DNA from: Nonomuraea aurantiaca
Lineage (GTDB): Bacteria > Actinomycetota > Actinomycetes > Streptosporangiales > Streptosporangiaceae
Direction of reading: 5' to 3'
Assembly: GCF_020215705.1 (NCBI RefSeq)
Contig: NZ_JAIWNB010000045.1
Span: 1 to 49,530 of the forward strand
DNA length: 49,530 nt
The translations under genes were made by a program, and so were the position numbers. The notes below the pieces were generated by a model. The model saw only the letters and a list, made by a program, of their open reading frames with translations, was not told the DNA's origin and ran no database searches. Position 1 is the stretch's first letter; each line of letters begins with the position of its first letter. This document shows positions 32,534 through 41,619 of this stretch, piece by piece.

Positions 32534-33420
32534 GCAGTCAGAATGCTCAGGCGATTACCGAGCGTGATGCAGCAATTGAACTCGCCAGTGTCGCTGAACG
32601 CGCCCATAGTGATGCACTCGATCTCGCCCACGAATTCGACACAGCCCTAGATCAAGCGCATGTGTGCGACCTGGCCGTCTATATGGACGTTGTCGCTTAC
32701 CTCAGTCGCCTTGATGAACGTATCCACCTCTTCGAACAAAGGTTGGACCTTGTACATACACTTGCCTACAACCTAGAACTCGATCACAACGTCTATCAGG
32801 CGCAAGATCTCGTCCGTCGTTTTATCAACCAGATCGCTTGGCATCTTCCTCTTGACCGTCCTCACTTCTTGGCTACTCGCGGGCGTGAGGTCGGCGGCGA
32901 ACTGAGTCGCGCGCTGCGTGAGCTTGCCTGGGCTCTGAGTAACGTCTCTCGAGTTGCTCTTAATTCTGCGCACAGCGCAGAGAAGACTATCGCAATGCGC
33001 CCAGGAGGCGTATCACGGTCGGCGGCGGGTCTGCTGAAAGTCGGTTTGCAAATTGTGCCCAGCGCTGATCGTGAGCGTTATCGGGAGGAGCTGCTGGCAG
33101 ATCTGCATGACATTGCGTCGGGAAGGGCTCCCAAGCTGGCGCAATTACGCTACGCGATCAATCAGGTGCTCCACGCTTTGCCCCTCCGGCTGAGCCTTCG
33201 ACACCCCACGCGTTACGTACGAGATATAGCGTTTCGCCTTACGTATTGGATTCTGTCATCTGATTTCCGAACGTGGGGATTACTCGGGCCGTTCTTGGGC
33301 TGGGGTATCGTCAACATCCATCTTCAACAGGGATGGGGGTCCGCACTCTTCACCCTCCCCGGCGTAGTCGCTTTCTATGCAGGAATTGAGTGGTTACGTA
33401 AGCGCTGGCGTGTCAAGTGA
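32530..33420 (+). CDS. Membrane protein partnered with PadR regulator
   Basis: 296 residues. The first ~150 are helical and charged with coiled-coil character (AIELASVAERAHSDALDLAH). The middle holds PSADRERYREELLADLHDIA, like the permease-prefix segments next to PadR genes in actinobacteria. Hydrophobic segments near residues 250 and 270-285 anchor it. Codon use is less GC3-rich than its neighbours, hinting at transfer. Function unknown. Coupled to padR by ATGA. Confidence 0.7.
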   Translation: MSSQNAQAITERDAAIELASVAERAHSDALDLAHEFDTALDQAHVCDLAVYMDVVAYLSRLDERIHLFEQRLDLVHTLAYNLELDHNVYQAQDLVRRFINQIAWHLPLDRPHFLATRGREVGGELSRALRELAWALSNVSRVALNSAHSAEKTIAMRPGGVSRSAAGLLKVGLQIVPSADRERYREELLADLHDIASGRAPKLAQLRYAINQVLHALPLRLSLRHPTRYVRDIAFRLTYWILSSDFRTWGLLGPFLGWGIVNIHLQQGWGSALFTLPGVVAFYAGIEWLRKRWRVK

Positions 33421-33916
33421 ACGTCCGAACGTCTTTATCAGGAACAGAGCAGGAGTGAGGTCGGCGGGCGTGGTGACCGAGAGCGTAGAGCCACCGACCC
33501 AATGCCGTTTAGTTAACCATCAAGCTCTGGTTCGAGGTTGCCGGGGCAAGAGCGCGACGGTGGGCGGTTCTGGGTGCCGGATGCCGTTGTCGGAGGGGCG
33601 GCATTCTCTATAGCTGCTTCGTCGGGTTGGCACATGGCGCGGTAATACTCTCGTGGTGCTCCTGGCACCGGGTTTGGGGATTTGGTAGCGCACTTGACTG
33701 GGATCAGATTGGTGCGCGCGACCTGCCCGGCTGTCCCACCTGTCTGGGCCGAGGGTCGGTTATCCACCTCGGGGACTGCAGGCCCGCGCGTACGCTCGTC
33801 CGCGCCCTGTCCCACCTGCTCCGGTACTTCGGCATAGATCGGTGTGGCCTGATCGGTGATTTTTCCGCGCCGTGCTGGTCTGTACGCCGAATACCGACTC
33901 ACAGGAGGCTGACGCC
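33421..33916. other. Gene-free stretch before the reductase gene
   Basis: Frames are present on both strands but none has a ribosome site plus recognisable content. It ends with the AGGAGG ribosome site (33903-33908) of the next gene. Confidence 0.5.
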
Positions 33917-34480
33917 ATGCGGAAACTGACCTTCGGCATGAACCTGAGCCTGGACGGCTACATCGCCGTGCCCGGCGACGACCTCGGCTGGAGCGTGCCG
34001 AGCGACGAGCTGTTCCAGTGGTGGTCCGACCGGGTGGGCGCGACCGGCCTGGCGCTGTACGGGCGCAAACTGTGGGAGACGATGAGCTCCCACTGGCCGA
34101 CCGCCGACCAGCAGCCTGGCGCCACACCAGCGCAGATCGAGTACGCCCGCCGCTGGCGGCACATGCCGAAGGTGGTGTTCTCCTCGACGACCAGCACGGT
34201 CGACTGGAACACCCGCCTGGTCACCGGCGACGCGGTCACCGAGATCACCCGGCTCAAGGCCGAGGACGGCGGCCCCATGGACATCTGCGGTGCCACACTC
34301 GCCGGGGCGGCCATCCGGGCCGGGCTGATCGACGAGTACGCGATCGTCACTCATCCGGTCCTGGTGGGCGGCGGCACGCCATTCTTCACCGCCCTGGACC
34401 ACTGGGTGAACCTGACCCTGATGGAGACCCGGACGTTCCCCGGCGGCGTACTTCTGACCAGGTATGAGACCAGGCGCTGA
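33917..34480 (+). CDS. RibD-C / dihydrofolate-reductase-like protein
   Basis: 187 residues. MRKLTFGMNLSLDGYIAVPG, ALYGRKLWETM and the C-terminal ICGATLAGAAIRAGLIDEYA with HPVLVGGGTPFF are diagnostic of the RibD C-terminal reductase family, which binds NADPH. The substrate is not known for these single-domain forms. AGGAGG eight bases before ATG. A hairpin terminator follows. Confidence 0.9.
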   Translation: MRKLTFGMNLSLDGYIAVPGDDLGWSVPSDELFQWWSDRVGATGLALYGRKLWETMSSHWPTADQQPGATPAQIEYARRWRHMPKVVFSSTTSTVDWNTRLVTGDAVTEITRLKAEDGGPMDICGATLAGAAIRAGLIDEYAIVTHPVLVGGGTPFFTALDHWVNLTLMETRTFPGGVLLTRYETRR

Positions 34481-34559
34481 GTACCCAACCTCGGATCGGC
34501 CCGTGCTTCGGGCCACACAAGGAAGGGGCGCACGGTGCAGCCGAGAATTACAGCAACCG

Positions 34560-34599
34560 GCGGGATCGTCAGCGAACTCCGGAACGCTGACGATCCCGC
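34560..34599 (+). terminator. Perfect 15-bp hairpin terminator
   Basis: Bases 34560-34574 and 34585-34599 are exact reverse complements with a 10-nt loop, 80 bp after the reductase stop. No U-tract, as usual in actinobacteria. Confidence 0.75.
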
Positions 34600-34741
34600 A
34601 ACCTTGAGCCGTACGAATGATCGCTCGATTGCCGAGGTCTGGGGGTCACGGGGCTGCTGGTCCAAACCCGGCCAGTGCGAGCGAGTCATGGAACGGCGAC
34701 GGGCCCGGCTGCTGTCCGGAGCCCTGCGGGTTGGCTGCGTA

Positions 34742-34862
34742 TCACGCCGCCAGTGCCTCGCCGATCCGCTTGTTAGCGATCTCCTGTTGGCCGTCGATGC
34801 ACTTGGCGTAGACCCTCAGGAGGACGTCAACGCTGTGGCCTGCTCGTTCCGCTACGTCGCGC
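34742..34862 (-). pseudogene. Third AICE integrase remnant (C-terminal tail)
   Basis: RDVAERAGHSVDVLLRVYAK then CIDGQQEIANKRIGEALAA equals the last 40 residues of the intact integrase with few changes, including the catalytic Tyr. Upstream of 34862 the sequence is unrelated. It is closer to the intact gene than the second relic is, so it is a separate event. Confidence 0.88.
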
Positions 34863-35068
34863 TCGCCGAGGCCGTCGATCCCTTGTGTCGTGCCTATCCA
34901 GTGGTGAGAAGTGAACGCACTTGCCACCCTTTGGAGCTGGTGCAGTGCCGCTTGCAGCGTGACCAGGCGCCGGGTTCTGGCTTGGAACATGGCATGACCG
35001 GATGGCCGCAGCGCACGCAATCTGCGGTATGAGAGGGCGCCTCGCTCACTCGCGGTTGGCGTCGGTGC

Positions 35069-35737
35069 CTAGGAGGAAAAGGACCTCCAGTGCCCCTCGG
35101 AGACGACCTCGACGGTGCCGTCGGTCACCTTGATGGCCGTCTGGTCGTCGATGGCGTACGCCGGACCCGCGATGCCGGCGGCCCATCTCTCGGCGTCGGC
35201 CATGGTGTTTCCCGGCATGAGCTCGTGTCCCAGGTGCGGGAAGATCGAGAAGTCGACGACCCCTAGGGTGCGGTCGCTTCCGGTGGGCGGCGTCCATTCG
35301 ACGAAGTAGTCACCGATCCGGGGGGTCATCACCATGCTTCCTGCGCTCACCCCCGCCCAGACCGTCTCGGACAGCGACGGCAGGAGATCCGCCAGCCCGG
35401 ACTGCCGCATCCAGTGGCACAGGTACGTCGCATCGCCGCCGTCCACCAGCAGGACGTCAGCCTCCCGGACCCATGGGCCCCAGCGGTTCTTGCCGATGCT
35501 GGCCAGTGCGGTGAGCTCGAGGACGCCCACCGACTTCCAGCCCAGGTCGCACATGGGTCCCGGGGTCTGTCCGGCGATGAAGCGCCAGGCTGAGGCCGGC
35601 GTACACATGGGGTGGCCATACTGCGCCGTGGGGATGCATAGGGCACTGGAGTCGGCGATCGGCTTGCCCAGCAGGTCGACCAGCGCATCGCGGATGCTCG
35701 TGTTCGTGACGCCTCCGGACGTGAGAAGAAGCTTCAA
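35069..35737 (-). CDS. Peptidase S51 (PepE-like)
   Basis: 222 residues, of the dipeptidase E / cyanophycinase fold. The nucleophile elbow GVSAGSM carries the catalytic Ser, and VLLVDGGDATYLCHWMRQSG and FPHLGHEL flank it. Family enzymes cut Asp-X dipeptides. It starts at TTG with GGGAG before it. The last ~90 codons are repeated exactly at the right edge of the window. Confidence 0.88.
   Translation of the reverse strand: MKLLLTSGGVTNTSIRDALVDLLGKPIADSSALCIPTAQYGHPMCTPASAWRFIAGQTPGPMCDLGWKSVGVLELTALASIGKNRWGPWVREADVLLVDGGDATYLCHWMRQSGLADLLPSLSETVWAGVSAGSMVMTPRIGDYFVEWTPPTGSDRTLGVVDFSIFPHLGHELMPGNTMADAERWAAGIAGPAYAIDDQTAIKVTDGTVEVVSEGHWRSFSS
35071..35341. repeat. 271-bp exact direct repeat, left copy (3' part of S51 peptidase gene)
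   Basis: Every base from 35071 to 35341 recurs at 49260-49530, the last base of the window, so the true repeat may be longer. Here it is part of the intact gene; the other copy lacks the stop codon. Confidence 0.97.
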
Positions 35738-36393
35738 GATGTCTCCCGGCTCGAGTGCGATGGAGTGGTGTGACGGGTAGACCTTGAACCACCGCGAGAC
35801 TCATCGCTGCGGTAAGCCGACAACTCGCCCTGAATGTCGGCAAAGACGCACGACACCGACAGCTTCCGCTGCAATCGACACACCGTGATAACCACACCGC
35901 AAGCGCCGGCACCATCAGCACGGGAACGCCCCGGGCATCCATCATGAACGCCTAAGGCGCCAGGCCGCCTGTGTGCGGGGAGTGGTCGCAAGCAGAGGTG
36001 CGCGGCGGCAACCTGGCGGCCGCGTGATCATCCTTGTCCAGCGGGGGTAACCGTACGGTGCAGCACTAGGGAGCAGGTCGGAGACCCATCGATGCGCTAC
36101 GTCGAACCCGGTGCCGAAGCCGTGGCGGCCGTCACTGCGCCACCTCGCCCACCACGCGGGCTCCAGTGAGAACCGTCGCTCCCGCTCCCGCGGCCACCGT
36201 AGGGGAACCAGCGTCGCCGCGCAGGTGAAGGGGGCCCGGTGGTGGGCTGCTCGTCCGCTGTCGGGATGGCGCTGCAGCAACTCCTCCAGCCCAGTCTGGG
36301 AGGCGAGCTGTCACCAGGTACATGGGATCGCGTTGGCCCTGGTCAATGTGCCGGAGTATTGCCTGGCGGGAGTTCAGATGCGGGCAGGATCGA
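35738..36393. other. Stretch without a recognisable gene
   Basis: Frames on the minus strand (35734-35991, 35942-36280) lack known content and ribosome sites. Probably decayed DNA between the peptidase gene and a recombinase scrap. Confidence 0.5.
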
Positions 36394-36547
36394 TCAGCGG
36401 CTAATCCGGTCGCGGTGTCGGCGGGCGGCGCGCACTTCGGCGTCGGCGACCTTGTCGTCCAGCAGCGCGTACGGCTGCGTCGTCTCGGTCGAGGCATGGC
36501 CGAGGTGGCGGCACACGGCCTCGATGGACTCCGCGCCCGCGCCTACC
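36394..36547 (-). pseudogene. C-terminal scrap of another tyrosine recombinase
   Basis: GAESIEAVCRHLGHASTETT then QPYALLDDKVADAEVRAARR matches the last catalytic segment of XerC/D-type recombinases (LGHAS...Y). It differs from the AICE integrase family and from the relic at 17.5 kb. A frame break lies around 36550. Confidence 0.7.
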
Positions 36548-36700
36548 TCAGCGGACGACGCCCTGCTCGCGCGACGTCTCGGGCCGGCACTCCCGAACTT
36601 ACGGCGAGCGGCGAGCGGCGAAGTAGCTCAGTGGCCGGTGAAGAGAGGTAGATGGGACCTTCGCAGGTAAGCGATCAGCCACTTGGCGTTCGGAAGTGGT

Positions 36701-37123
36701 TCAGTTGCAGTGCACGTTGTTGAGTTTGAGGGTCACCCAATCCGGCACCGTCGCTTCAACGTCAATGCACTGACCGGGCGCGGAGACGTACACGGGGCCG
36801 GCGTGGTAGGTGTACCGTCCGGAGTCGGGGTCGCTCCCGGTGCCGTCGCCTCTCGATATCACGACGCTTTTCCAGCTCGGGGTGTTGGCGTAGGCGCCGT
36901 AGCCGTAGGTCAGCGCGCAATTCTTTCTGGTGGTGGAGCTGTAGTAAACCTCCAGCGTGCCCGTGCGGGTCCCGTCTCCTCTCTTGACGGCGTAGACGCC
37001 GACGCGGGTGTAGCTGCTGCCACAGGGTCCGGTCGCGCTGGCGGGAGCGGCGCCCGCCACCAGTGTGGTGGTGGCAGCCAGGGCCGCACCGGTCAGGAGG
37101 GTTGCCAGTTTGCGTGTGCGCAC
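36701..37123 (-). CDS. Small secreted protein
   Basis: 140 residues with a clear signal peptide (MRTRKLATLLTGAALAATTT then LVAGAAPASA, cleavage near residue 30). The mature part has four cysteines and Tyr-rich strands (LEVYYSSTTRKNCALTYGYG). It resembles spore-associated protein A-like secreted proteins only loosely. GTG start with AAAGGA before it. Function unknown. Confidence 0.75.
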   Translation of the reverse strand: MRTRKLATLLTGAALAATTTLVAGAAPASATGPCGSSYTRVGVYAVKRGDGTRTGTLEVYYSSTTRKNCALTYGYGAYANTPSWKSVVISRGDGTGSDPDSGRYTYHAGPVYVSAPGQCIDVEATVPDWVTLKLNNVHCN

Positions 37124-37235
37124 GAAAATCCTTTCGACTCAAGCGGTGTGATCATGGATATCACTGGCATCCGGCCAACGCCTGCGAGTTGTGCGCGATG
37201 TGACGGTTCGCACAAAGATCCAGGCGTGTCCACCG

Positions 37236-37336
37236 TGCTCTCATTCGCTCGTCCATTTGCCGCATGGTTTGCGAGCAGGCTGTTCCCACTCGTCCGCACA
37301 GTGGTTGAGCTGGTGTGGAACGGTAAGGGTCAGCTA
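37236..37336 (+). pseudogene. Relic of the AICE korSA operator region
   Basis: CATTCGCTCGTCCATTTGCC, CCACTCGTCCGCACAGTGG and GGTAAGGGTCAGCT follow the order and spacing of 24794-24887 in the intact element, with small deletions that break both operators. The homology ends exactly where the korSA stop should follow; korSA itself is found 1.07 kb further on. Confidence 0.75.
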
Positions 37337-37356
37337 TCCGTAGTTATGCTTCCGCC

Positions 37357-37755
37357 ATGCGGATCATCGAAGGTGCAGGGGTGTGGACGCCGCTTGTCGA
37401 CGGAGCGGCCAACGACTGGGTGGAGCATCTGAGGGTGTCGGCCCTGTCGGTGGGAACGCACTGCATCCCAGCCGGCGGGCTCGACACTCAGAGCCCACAC
37501 ACCGAGGACGAGATCTACGTGGTCACTGCGGGGCGGGCCAAGATCGTGACGCCGGACGGTACGGCCGAGGTGGGCCCAGGCTCGGTGATTTTCGTGCCGG
37601 CGGGCGAGGAGCACCGGTTCGACGAGGTGACTGAGACCTGGCACTGCTCGTGGTGTTCGGCCCGGCATACGGCTCGCGCACGCCGGGTCGGTGAGTCGTT
37701 ACTGAGGCCAGACCGGCTCAAACTCCGCGTGAAAGTCCGCGCTTTGGTGCCGTGA
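37357..37755 (+). CDS. Cupin-domain protein
   Basis: 132 residues forming one small cupin barrel: HTEDEIYVVTAGRAKIVTPD (metal-binding His and Glu) and PGSVIFVPAGEEHRFDEVTE (second motif with His). Reaction unknown; such proteins bind a metal and a small ligand. The start is 21 bp after the relic of the korSA control region. Confidence 0.85.
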   Translation: MRIIEGAGVWTPLVDGAANDWVEHLRVSALSVGTHCIPAGGLDTQSPHTEDEIYVVTAGRAKIVTPDGTAEVGPGSVIFVPAGEEHRFDEVTETWHCSWCSARHTARARRVGESLLRPDRLKLRVKVRALVP

Positions 37756-37888
37756 TCGGAATCCTTTGCCGGGTGGGCGACACACTGCGCGACGTGTCCC
37801 GGCGGGTGAGACTCGTTGGTCCATGCGGTGAACCCCTCGGCCGCAGCACGAGCGGCAGGAACGCCTCCTCACCGATACCGTCGGGCAA

Positions 37889-38356
37889 ATGATCACTAAC
37901 CGCCCCACCGCGCGAGTCATCCTCGCCGATCCCGCCGACCGCGTGCTGATGTTCCGCTTCGTTCCGCCCGACCCCTGGCCCCGCGAGCCCGCATGGCACC
38001 TCCCCGGCGGCGGGATCGAACCAGGCGAATCGGCAGTGGAAGCGGCTTCCCGGGAGGTTCGCGAAGAGGTCGGCTTGATCCTCGCGCCCCGAGACCTGGG
38101 CGAGCCAGTGGCCGTCAACGCGGGGGAGTGGTCCATCCAGGAGAGCCACTACTACACCGTGCACACGTACTTCTTCGCCCGAGTCTCAACGGTGGAGGTT
38201 TCCGGATCTGGAGATGACGGGCTCGGGCATCGATGGTGGACCGTGGCCGACCTCGACGCGACCACGGAGCGGGTCTTTCCGCCCGGGCTGGCCGTATTGC
38301 TGAAGGACCTGCTCCAAGGAGTACGGCACGAGCGGCCGGTCACCCTCGACTGGTGA
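37889..38356 (+). CDS. NUDIX hydrolase
   Basis: 155 residues with a perfect NUDIX box (GGGIEPGESAVEAASREVRE followed by EVGL). MITNRPTARVILADPADRVL and GHRWWTVADL are typical of MutT-like proteins. Together with the cupin it lies between two halves of an AICE control module. Confidence 0.88.
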   Translation: MITNRPTARVILADPADRVLMFRFVPPDPWPREPAWHLPGGGIEPGESAVEAASREVREEVGLILAPRDLGEPVAVNAGEWSIQESHYYTVHTYFFARVSTVEVSGSGDDGLGHRWWTVADLDATTERVFPPGLAVLLKDLLQGVRHERPVTLDW

Positions 38357-38402
38357 AGTCGCGCAGCGTGTCGCCAACCCGGCAAAGATTCCGGTCACGG
38401 CA

Positions 38403-38917
38403 TTAGCTGACCTTGTAGACATCCTCCAGCTCGTGCAGGCTTCCGGGCAGCGCCAGGCTCATGGCCAGCAGCACGGACCCGGCAGGGTCGTGCACGGTCG
38501 CCGTCACAGCGAGCACCGGACTGGACGAGCCGAGCAACTCCGCCTTGTCCTTGGCAGGCTTGCGGGCGGTCAGTCGCTCGGTGATGTGATCGAACCGCAG
38601 GTGCTTGACCGCCTGGAGATGCCGCCGGATCCCGCCCCGCAGCGGCTCGGCCTGCTCCAAGTCAGTGCCGACCGCGATCTCCACCGGGATCCACCCGGTC
38701 TCCGCCGCCGATACGACATCCGCCTGCCGGGCCACCCGCTTCCGGACGATCACCGGCGTCCGCTCGGCCACCCCAGCAGCCGAGCCACGCTCAGCTCGCG
38801 GACCAACTGCGTCTCGGACGGCAGCATGTCGCCAAGCGCGTACTCGCCCGACTCGATCCGCTCCCGAATCGCCCTCATGACCTGGGCATACTTCGGCGGA
38901 GCGAAGCCCATACTCAT
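38403..38917 (-). pseudogene. Deleted and frameshifted korSA copy
   Basis: The start (MSMGFAPPKYAQVMRAIRER) and the C-terminal UTRA part (PVIVRKRVARQAD to the identical end HELEDVYKVS) match the intact KorSA. About 85 codons including the recognition helix are deleted at VRELSVARLLG, and one G is missing there, so the two parts are out of frame. It cannot bind DNA. Confidence 0.92.
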
Positions 38918-38918
38918 A

Positions 38919-38945
38919 CGCCCTCGATTGCGGCGTCCCAGTCGG
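38919..38945 (-). pseudogene. 27-bp scrap of AICE rep
   Basis: The bases match 21943-21969 inside rep at 25 of 27 positions (codons for DWDAAIEG). It starts one base upstream of the korSA relic's ATG, where the operator should be, so two non-adjacent element parts have been joined. Confidence 0.6.
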
Positions 38946-39099
38946 CCAGTCTCTCCAACCCTTCGCCCTCCAGGTCCCCGCAGCCTGGCCGACGCTGGCG
39001 ACAATCTTCTTGACGAGCCGACAACCTCGATTTCACAGATTATTGGGATGGCCGATACGGTTGATTCGGTCAAGATCTTTGCTGTTATGAGGTTGAAGC

Positions 39100-39531
39100 A
39101 TGCATCGCAAGAAGCTCACATCCGTTCTGCTTGGCTCCGCTGCCGCGACGGCCCTGCTGCTGGCACCGGCAACCGCAGCCTCCGCACAGGCAGGCACCGC
39201 ACGGACGAGCGCGGAGGCCGCCGGGACGAAGGCCACCACCGCGTCAGCTCAAGCCGGGGTCGAGCGCGACAGCATCAGGTGCTCCAAGCCCAGAGGCAAG
39301 TGGGCCAACTACTCGTGGGGTGAGGGCAACACGAGCGTGACCATCTACTTCAACAACCACTGCAGCCACAGGGTCAGCACCAAGATCATGTTCGTGAGGA
39401 AGGGCTCGGTCGGCGACAAGGCCGCCAAGTACCGTTGCATGACGGTCAACGCCAACACCAAGGGCAAGAAGAAGTTCTACGCCGCTGTCTACAAGCCGTA
39501 TTCCGTGACCCGCGTCGCGCGCTGCAGCTGA
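39100..39531 (+). CDS. Small secreted basic protein
   Basis: 143 residues. Signal peptide MHRKKLTSVLLGSAAATALL then LAPATAASAQA. The mature protein begins with an Ala/Thr/Gly-rich linker, then a basic domain with four cysteines (RCSKPRGKW, NNHCSHR, YRCMTV, ARCS) suggesting two disulfides. Family unknown; inhibitor-like or surface-active roles are possible. GAGG precedes ATG 39100. Confidence 0.75.
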   Translation: MHRKKLTSVLLGSAAATALLLAPATAASAQAGTARTSAEAAGTKATTASAQAGVERDSIRCSKPRGKWANYSWGEGNTSVTIYFNNHCSHRVSTKIMFVRKGSVGDKAAKYRCMTVNANTKGKKKFYAAVYKPYSVTRVARCS

Positions 39532-39992
39532 GCCGGCCGCCGAATCGTCGCACCATTACTGTGCAGATGGCGTGGAACCCTCGAACTGCCCAGGATGAAG
39601 ACGGCCATCAGCGGCATCACACCGCCCGCACAGGTCACCTACAGCCAGGTAGCAGGCGCTCTGACAGCCACCGACTGCCCGTGGGAGCCGCTTCCGGTGA
39701 TACTGGGGCAGCACGGCCTACGAACCCCAGCCACAACGCCAGCGCATCAACTTCACCTTTACGCCAGACGCCGACCCTGAACCCCTCCTTGACAGCGCCA
39801 GATGTTCACACAGGGGGAGACATGGAAGCGCGGGCGGGTTGGTCGATCTCACGTCGCCGTAGGAGTACGGGTACGGTCACCTGTGATGCTTGTCGATCCG
39901 CCCGATGTCCCATGGCATCCCGTAGACGGCGACCAGCTCTTGAAGGTCGGCACCGAGATGAAGCGACCGGACCGTCTTTATGCGAGCTGCCC
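39532..39992. other. Gene-free stretch
   Basis: No frame here combines a ribosome site with recognisable content. Confidence 0.45.
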
Positions 39993-40262
39993 TTACCCGA
40001 CCTCCGCCATCAAGATCGCAAAGTGTCGCTCATGTCGGCCGGGATCCCGCACGATGTGCGGGATTCCGGCCGGGTTGCTGACCAGTGAGCGGCCAAGCCC
40101 GAGGGCAGTGGTTCGAGCTCGTCCTGCGGATGCACGCCATGCTCGGCGAGGTGGCGGGTGGCCAGCTCCACGTCGTCGGTAAAAAGCTCCAGCCACACCT
40201 GCGCCTGGGCGGCCGGCCGACGAGCCGACGGCGCGCTGGACAGCCGCTCGATCTAGACATCC
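39993..40262 (-). pseudogene. Fragment of a VOC (glyoxalase-like) protein
   Basis: QVWLELFTDDVELATRHLAE and HPQDELEPLPSGLAAHW, then after a frameshift SNPAGIPHIVRD, match the C-terminal half of VOC-family proteins. The N-terminal half is missing. Confidence 0.7.
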
Positions 40263-40306
40263 ACGACGTGACCAAGGGACAAGGCCGCAGGCTAACGAGC
40301 TCCGGT

Positions 40307-40801
40307 TCAGGTAGCCGTGGACTTGTTCAAGGTCGGCTGGCCAGGTGCCTGCTGGGTCGGCTGCTGTAGATCACGCACGGTCGGCGCGTTCGGCCCTGTC
40401 TGCGTGGCCGGCCATGGCCATGGCCGGGGATGGGGAACAGGGACCGGCCATGGAAGAGGGGGGTAGGCCGGGGGGTGCCAGCCCGGCCGGGGGTACGGGT
40501 GCGGGTAGACGTACGGGGGGCCCACGGGGTAGCCGCCCCCGACACGGACGCATTCATACTGCGGGCAGGGCAGAGTGAAGCACTGCTTGGGCCGGTACAC
40601 GCAGACGTAGCCGGGTGGACACAGTACTTCGCTGCAGCCGGTCGGCGAGCACGCGGCTCGGAGAGCCGAAGCCGTGGCCGTCGGTGCTGACGCTATCGCC
40701 GATTCGTTTGGTGTAAGACGGGTCGCGTCAGCCGAGGCGGCCAACGCAGAGAATGGCAGCCCCGCCAAAGCCGCCGTGATGACGAACGTGATTCGGATCA
40801 T
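40307..40801 (-). CDS. Secreted Cys- and Pro-rich protein
   Basis: 164 residues. Signal peptide MIRITFVITAALAGLPFSAL (cleavage near AASA). A compact block has seven cysteines (CSPTGCSEVLCPPGYVCVYR, QCFTLPCPQYEC). A Pro/Tyr/Trp/His-rich tail follows (YVYPHPYPRPGWHPPAYPPL). ATG 40801 is chosen because it directly begins the signal peptide. Composition suggests an extracellular structural or cross-linked protein; no family recognised. Confidence 0.7.
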   Translation of the reverse strand: MIRITFVITAALAGLPFSALAASADATRLTPNESAIASAPTATASALRAACSPTGCSEVLCPPGYVCVYRPKQCFTLPCPQYECVRVGGGYPVGPPYVYPHPYPRPGWHPPAYPPLPWPVPVPHPRPWPWPATQTGPNAPTVRDLQQPTQQAPGQPTLNKSTAT

Positions 40802-41619
40802 GATGAATCCCTGAACCCTTCCTGGTTCCCCGATGAACCCCTGCACTGAATCCGCTGGCCATGCCGTGGATTCGCGGATATCTCGTGATAGGCCGGTCGA
40901 CCTACCGAGATCGTCGCATTCGACGACCCCCAGTCCATCGGTGGCGATGGCATTATCGAGGCCAGGAAACAGTAAAGATGGTGGCTACCCGAAGAGGGCC
41001 CTACGGTCATCGAGTGTCCGCCCACTACTCTGCGCCAGTCATCAGAAGTGTGGATATTCCTGGCGGAATTTCACCTTAGTTAGTGCGGCGGCTAGGTTCT
41101 CTTGCCCAAAGCAGAGGGGACGCCCGACGACACTGGACACATATTCGGTGCCGGGTGACTCGATGAGCAAGCCGAAGGGGCCGGGCACCTTTGCAGCGCC
41201 CGGGACACCATCGTCCTGCAAGCCTTCGACTGCTTGGCGGCCTGCCTTATAGGTGGGTCGCCTGTACTTGCTCCTCGGCACGCTGGACCGCGCCGTGCTC
41301 CAAGCGGCGTGGGTCACGCGCCATCGTCCGGAGGGCGGCACCAGGAAGCTTCGCTTCGGTGGCTGTACCGGCGTGGAAGCCATGCCATTCCGAGACTACC
41401 TTTAATTCGCGCAATTAGGGCGACTTGCCGCGAATATCGATATGACAAGCCTTCGGCCGCAATTTTCAGGGGGGTTGGATCAAGAGCTCCGCGACGCCGG
41501 GTAGAGAATTGGGCCAGGCGAAAAGAGCTTACCAAATGGCATCTTCATTCTGGCAAAGTGGCGTGTACTCGAGTCCTTTCTTCCAGCCCTTGAGAACAGA
41601 ATGAAGAGTGACTACATTG
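40802..41619. other. Region without a confident gene
   Basis: About 800 bp upstream of the collagen-like gene, less GC-rich towards its right end (41390-41600), which should hold that gene's promoter. A minus-strand frame at 41042-41383 looks protein-like in part (EGLQDDGVPGAAKVPGPFGL) but has no family I know and no clear start. Confidence 0.4.

Noticed and set aside
36608..36650. tRNA-like segment (GTAGCTCAGTGGCCGG)
   Set aside because: Only a D-arm-like piece; no anticodon arm, T-arm or matching acceptor strand. It could be an old att remnant, but that is not supported.
41042..41383. Minus-strand 113-residue protein
   Set aside because: Part of it looks protein-like, but there is no convincing start, ribosome site or family.
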